Source: Candidatus Aminicenantota bacterium
GTDB lineage: Bacteria > Acidobacteriota > Aminicenantia > JAMOAD01
Direction: 5' to 3'
Assembly: GCA_027061995.1 (NCBI GenBank)
Contig: JAMOUT010000012.1
Coordinates: 1 to 59,226, forward strand
DNA length: 59,226 bases
The notes below the pieces were generated by a model. It did not search any database. It saw only the letters and a list, made by a program, of their open reading frames with translations, and had not been told where the DNA came from. Of this stretch, positions 57,814 through 59,226 are shown piece by piece. Positions within the stretch are counted from its first letter, which is position 1. Each line of letters starts with the position of its first letter. Both the position numbers and the translations under genes were made by a program.

Positions 57814-58257
57814 ATGGTATTAGAAGAAGAAAATTATAGAGAGGTAATAGAATCTTATACTCTTGAAGATTGGAAACCATTGTTTGAGCTAATCCCCGAG
57901 ATTGAGAAGACAAAAGAGTTCGGAGAAATTGTGGGAGGAAGGGATGAGAATAATGTTTTTCAGATGCCGATGTGGGTCGGGGGAGATGTTATCAATAAGT
58001 TTACCGATATTATCTATAAAATGCCGATTGTCATAAATTTTAATTGGGGTAAGTGGGAAGAGGGAAGAAAAATCGCAAAGGATAAATCCTTTGATTATGA
58101 TTCCATTGATATCCCCACAAAATGCAAACTGATTACCGCGATAGTCAGAAATGACAGGTTTTGTGACGGTGTATTAGTATCAGCCTTTGAGTCAGGCTTT
58201 ATTTTAAAAATTCTAAAATCAATTGAAAGACAGGTGAAACAATCATCAAAGGTTTGA
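57814..58257 (+). CDS. DUF6508 domain protein
   Basis: A 147-aa protein matching the DUF6508 family by VFQMPMWVGGDVINKF, PIVINFNWGKWEEG, and the late IVRNDRFCDGVLVSAFESG. Function of the family is unknown. ATGs at 57808 and 57814 compete; GGAGG (57801-57805) spacing favours 57814. Closes the accessory island. Confidence 0.75.
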   Translation: MVLEEENYREVIESYTLEDWKPLFELIPEIEKTKEFGEIVGGRDENNVFQMPMWVGGDVINKFTDIIYKMPIVINFNWGKWEEGRKIAKDKSFDYDSIDIPTKCKLITAIVRNDRFCDGVLVSAFESGFILKILKSIERQVKQSSKV

Positions 58258-58330
58258 AAATTTTTTATCCGACTCCTTTATATAGATCCCCTATAAAGTA
58301 TCTCTATGAGCAAAAACACAAACAAATAAA

Positions 58331-58359
58331 TTGACATTTATTTTCAAAACCATTACATT
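58331..58359 (+). promoter_or_regulatory. Promoter of the lipoprotein gene (leaderless type)
   Basis: TTGACA (58331-58336), 17-bp spacer, TACATT (58354-58359). The expected start falls on the ATG at 58365. TTATAAAAT follows the -10 exactly as in the mshE promoter. Confidence 0.55.
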
Positions 58360-58364
58360 ATAAA

Positions 58365-59219
58365 ATGGGAAAAAGATATATTTTTATATGGGTTATTCTT
58401 TTATCGGTGATGGTTTCATGCAAAAGAGAGGATACTTCCCAAAAGGCAAAATTATTGTTTAAATCAGGTTTTGAAGCGGGCGTTTATATTGATAAAACAG
58501 CCTATGAAGATTCCGAGGATTACAGGTTTATAAGAGGAACGGATAATGAGACAGGGTTTAGCTGGCCTATCACCGTATTGGGCGCAAGTGAAAGTGCTTT
58601 ACACTATATAGATGATGATAATCATCAGGCTGTTTTTTGCGAGCTACAAACTGTTGCAGGGCATACCGGAAAACCGACAAGAACATTGTATTGCAGAGAA
58701 AACTATGATTTGGGAGTAACCCAATGTCCTTATGAAATTTTAAATATAAAAGAGGGAACAAAGGACTTATATGTAAAATATTGGATTAAAATTGACAGTG
58801 AGAGTTTGTCTAAACCCTACATGTGGCGTGCTATCTTTGAATACAAAACAAAAAGCTATGCAGAGGGGGAAGGTTTTAGATTGATTGCATTTGTTTACAG
58901 TGATGAAAACGGAAACCCTTATTGGTCCTTTCAGGGTGATAAAGATCCCGAGCATCCGATCTGGGAGATTGACAACAAACAAGTGCCGATTCCTTTAAAC
59001 AAATGGTTTCTTACGGAGTTTTACTGGCATTGGAGCGAGGGGGATGACGGAAGGGCTCTCTGGAAAGTAAACGGAGCCACAATAGGAGACCACCGAGGAC
59101 CTACAACAAGAAATTCAAAACCGATTGATTTTATAATGCTCACTCAAATTTACGGCAATTCCAATCCAAAGCACCAATGGATAGATGATATTGAGATTAG
59201 GGATGGTTTACCTGAATAA
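58365..59219 (+). CDS. Secreted lipoprotein, possible polysaccharide lyase fold
   Basis: A 284-aa protein with a lipobox ending VSC (Cys19) after a hydrophobic leader, so it should be membrane anchored. The rest looks like a concanavalin-type beta-sandwich: LFKSGFEAGV at the start, then LYVKYWIKI, KWFLTEFYWHW, GRALWKVNGATIGD, and the closing QWIDDIEIRDG, a pattern shared by heparin-lyase and alginate-lyase-like families. Catalytic residues were not identified, so it may also be a non-catalytic carbohydrate-binding protein. No Shine-Dalgarno; leaderless. Confidence 0.6.
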   Translation: MGKRYIFIWVILLSVMVSCKREDTSQKAKLLFKSGFEAGVYIDKTAYEDSEDYRFIRGTDNETGFSWPITVLGASESALHYIDDDNHQAVFCELQTVAGHTGKPTRTLYCRENYDLGVTQCPYEILNIKEGTKDLYVKYWIKIDSESLSKPYMWRAIFEYKTKSYAEGEGFRLIAFVYSDENGNPYWSFQGDKDPEHPIWEIDNKQVPIPLNKWFLTEFYWHWSEGDDGRALWKVNGATIGDHRGPTTRNSKPIDFIMLTQIYGNSNPKHQWIDDIEIRDGLPE

Positions 59220-59226
59220 ATCCGCA

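Overview
The window is the replication-origin region of a low-G+C (roughly one third by eye) Gram-negative bacterium. Kdo (LPS) synthesis genes, a TolC-family protein, a secretin, Sec-type signal peptides, a lipoprotein and a GyrB with the TOPRIM insertion all point to two membranes. I cannot place it in a phylum. Signals are ordinary sigma70 type (TTGACA-N17-TATWAT). Several genes use an extended -10 TGTTATAAT, and two appear to have leaderless mRNAs.

Layout. 1-359: no gene, only short intergenic repeats. 360-2415 (-): TolC-family protein and RNase H. 2572-11967 (+): an eight-gene overlapping operon for an MSHA-type type IV pilus machine (E-G-I-J-K-L-M-N) with no pilins in view. 11959-27779 (-): one near-gapless run from rpmH to a beta-CASP nuclease (rpmH-rnpA-yidD-yidC-jag-mnmE-mnmG-rsmG-parA-parB-bactofilin-kdsB-pyrG-kdsA-kdsD-moaA-moaC-MBL). 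27780-29403: bipartite oriC with divergent rpmH and dnaA promoters, DnaA boxes in the dnaA leader, and a 42-bp pure A/T tract plus further boxes between dnaA and dnaN. 29404-46643 (+): dnaN-recF-gyrB-gyrA, acyl-CoA ligase, POT transporter, PilZ protein, degenerate receiver protein, valS, S9 peptidase. 46647-48932 (-): kbl-tdh threonine catabolism. Most genes on both sides of oriC are transcribed away from it.

49074-58257 is an accessory, defence-like island. It starts with operator-like palindromes and a promoter, then a 37-aa ORF and a 350-aa protein that resembles only the fingers region of DNA polymerase III alpha, joined to an unrecognised C-terminal alpha/beta domain. Next come a broken PD-(D/E)XK gene, a 54-aa ORF, an intact PD-(D/E)XK nuclease, McrB-like and McrC-like proteins, an AAA/DUF4143 ATPase and a DUF6508 protein. 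The last gene encodes a secreted lipoprotein with a possible carbohydrate-active fold.

Functional links: parABS plus bactofilin beside oriC suggests cytoskeletal anchoring of the origin. PyrG between KdsA and KdsB supplies CTP for CMP-Kdo. The MshEN domain of the pilus ATPase and the PilZ protein suggest c-di-GMP control of surface behaviour. The most novel element is the fingers-only DnaE-like protein heading the restriction island.
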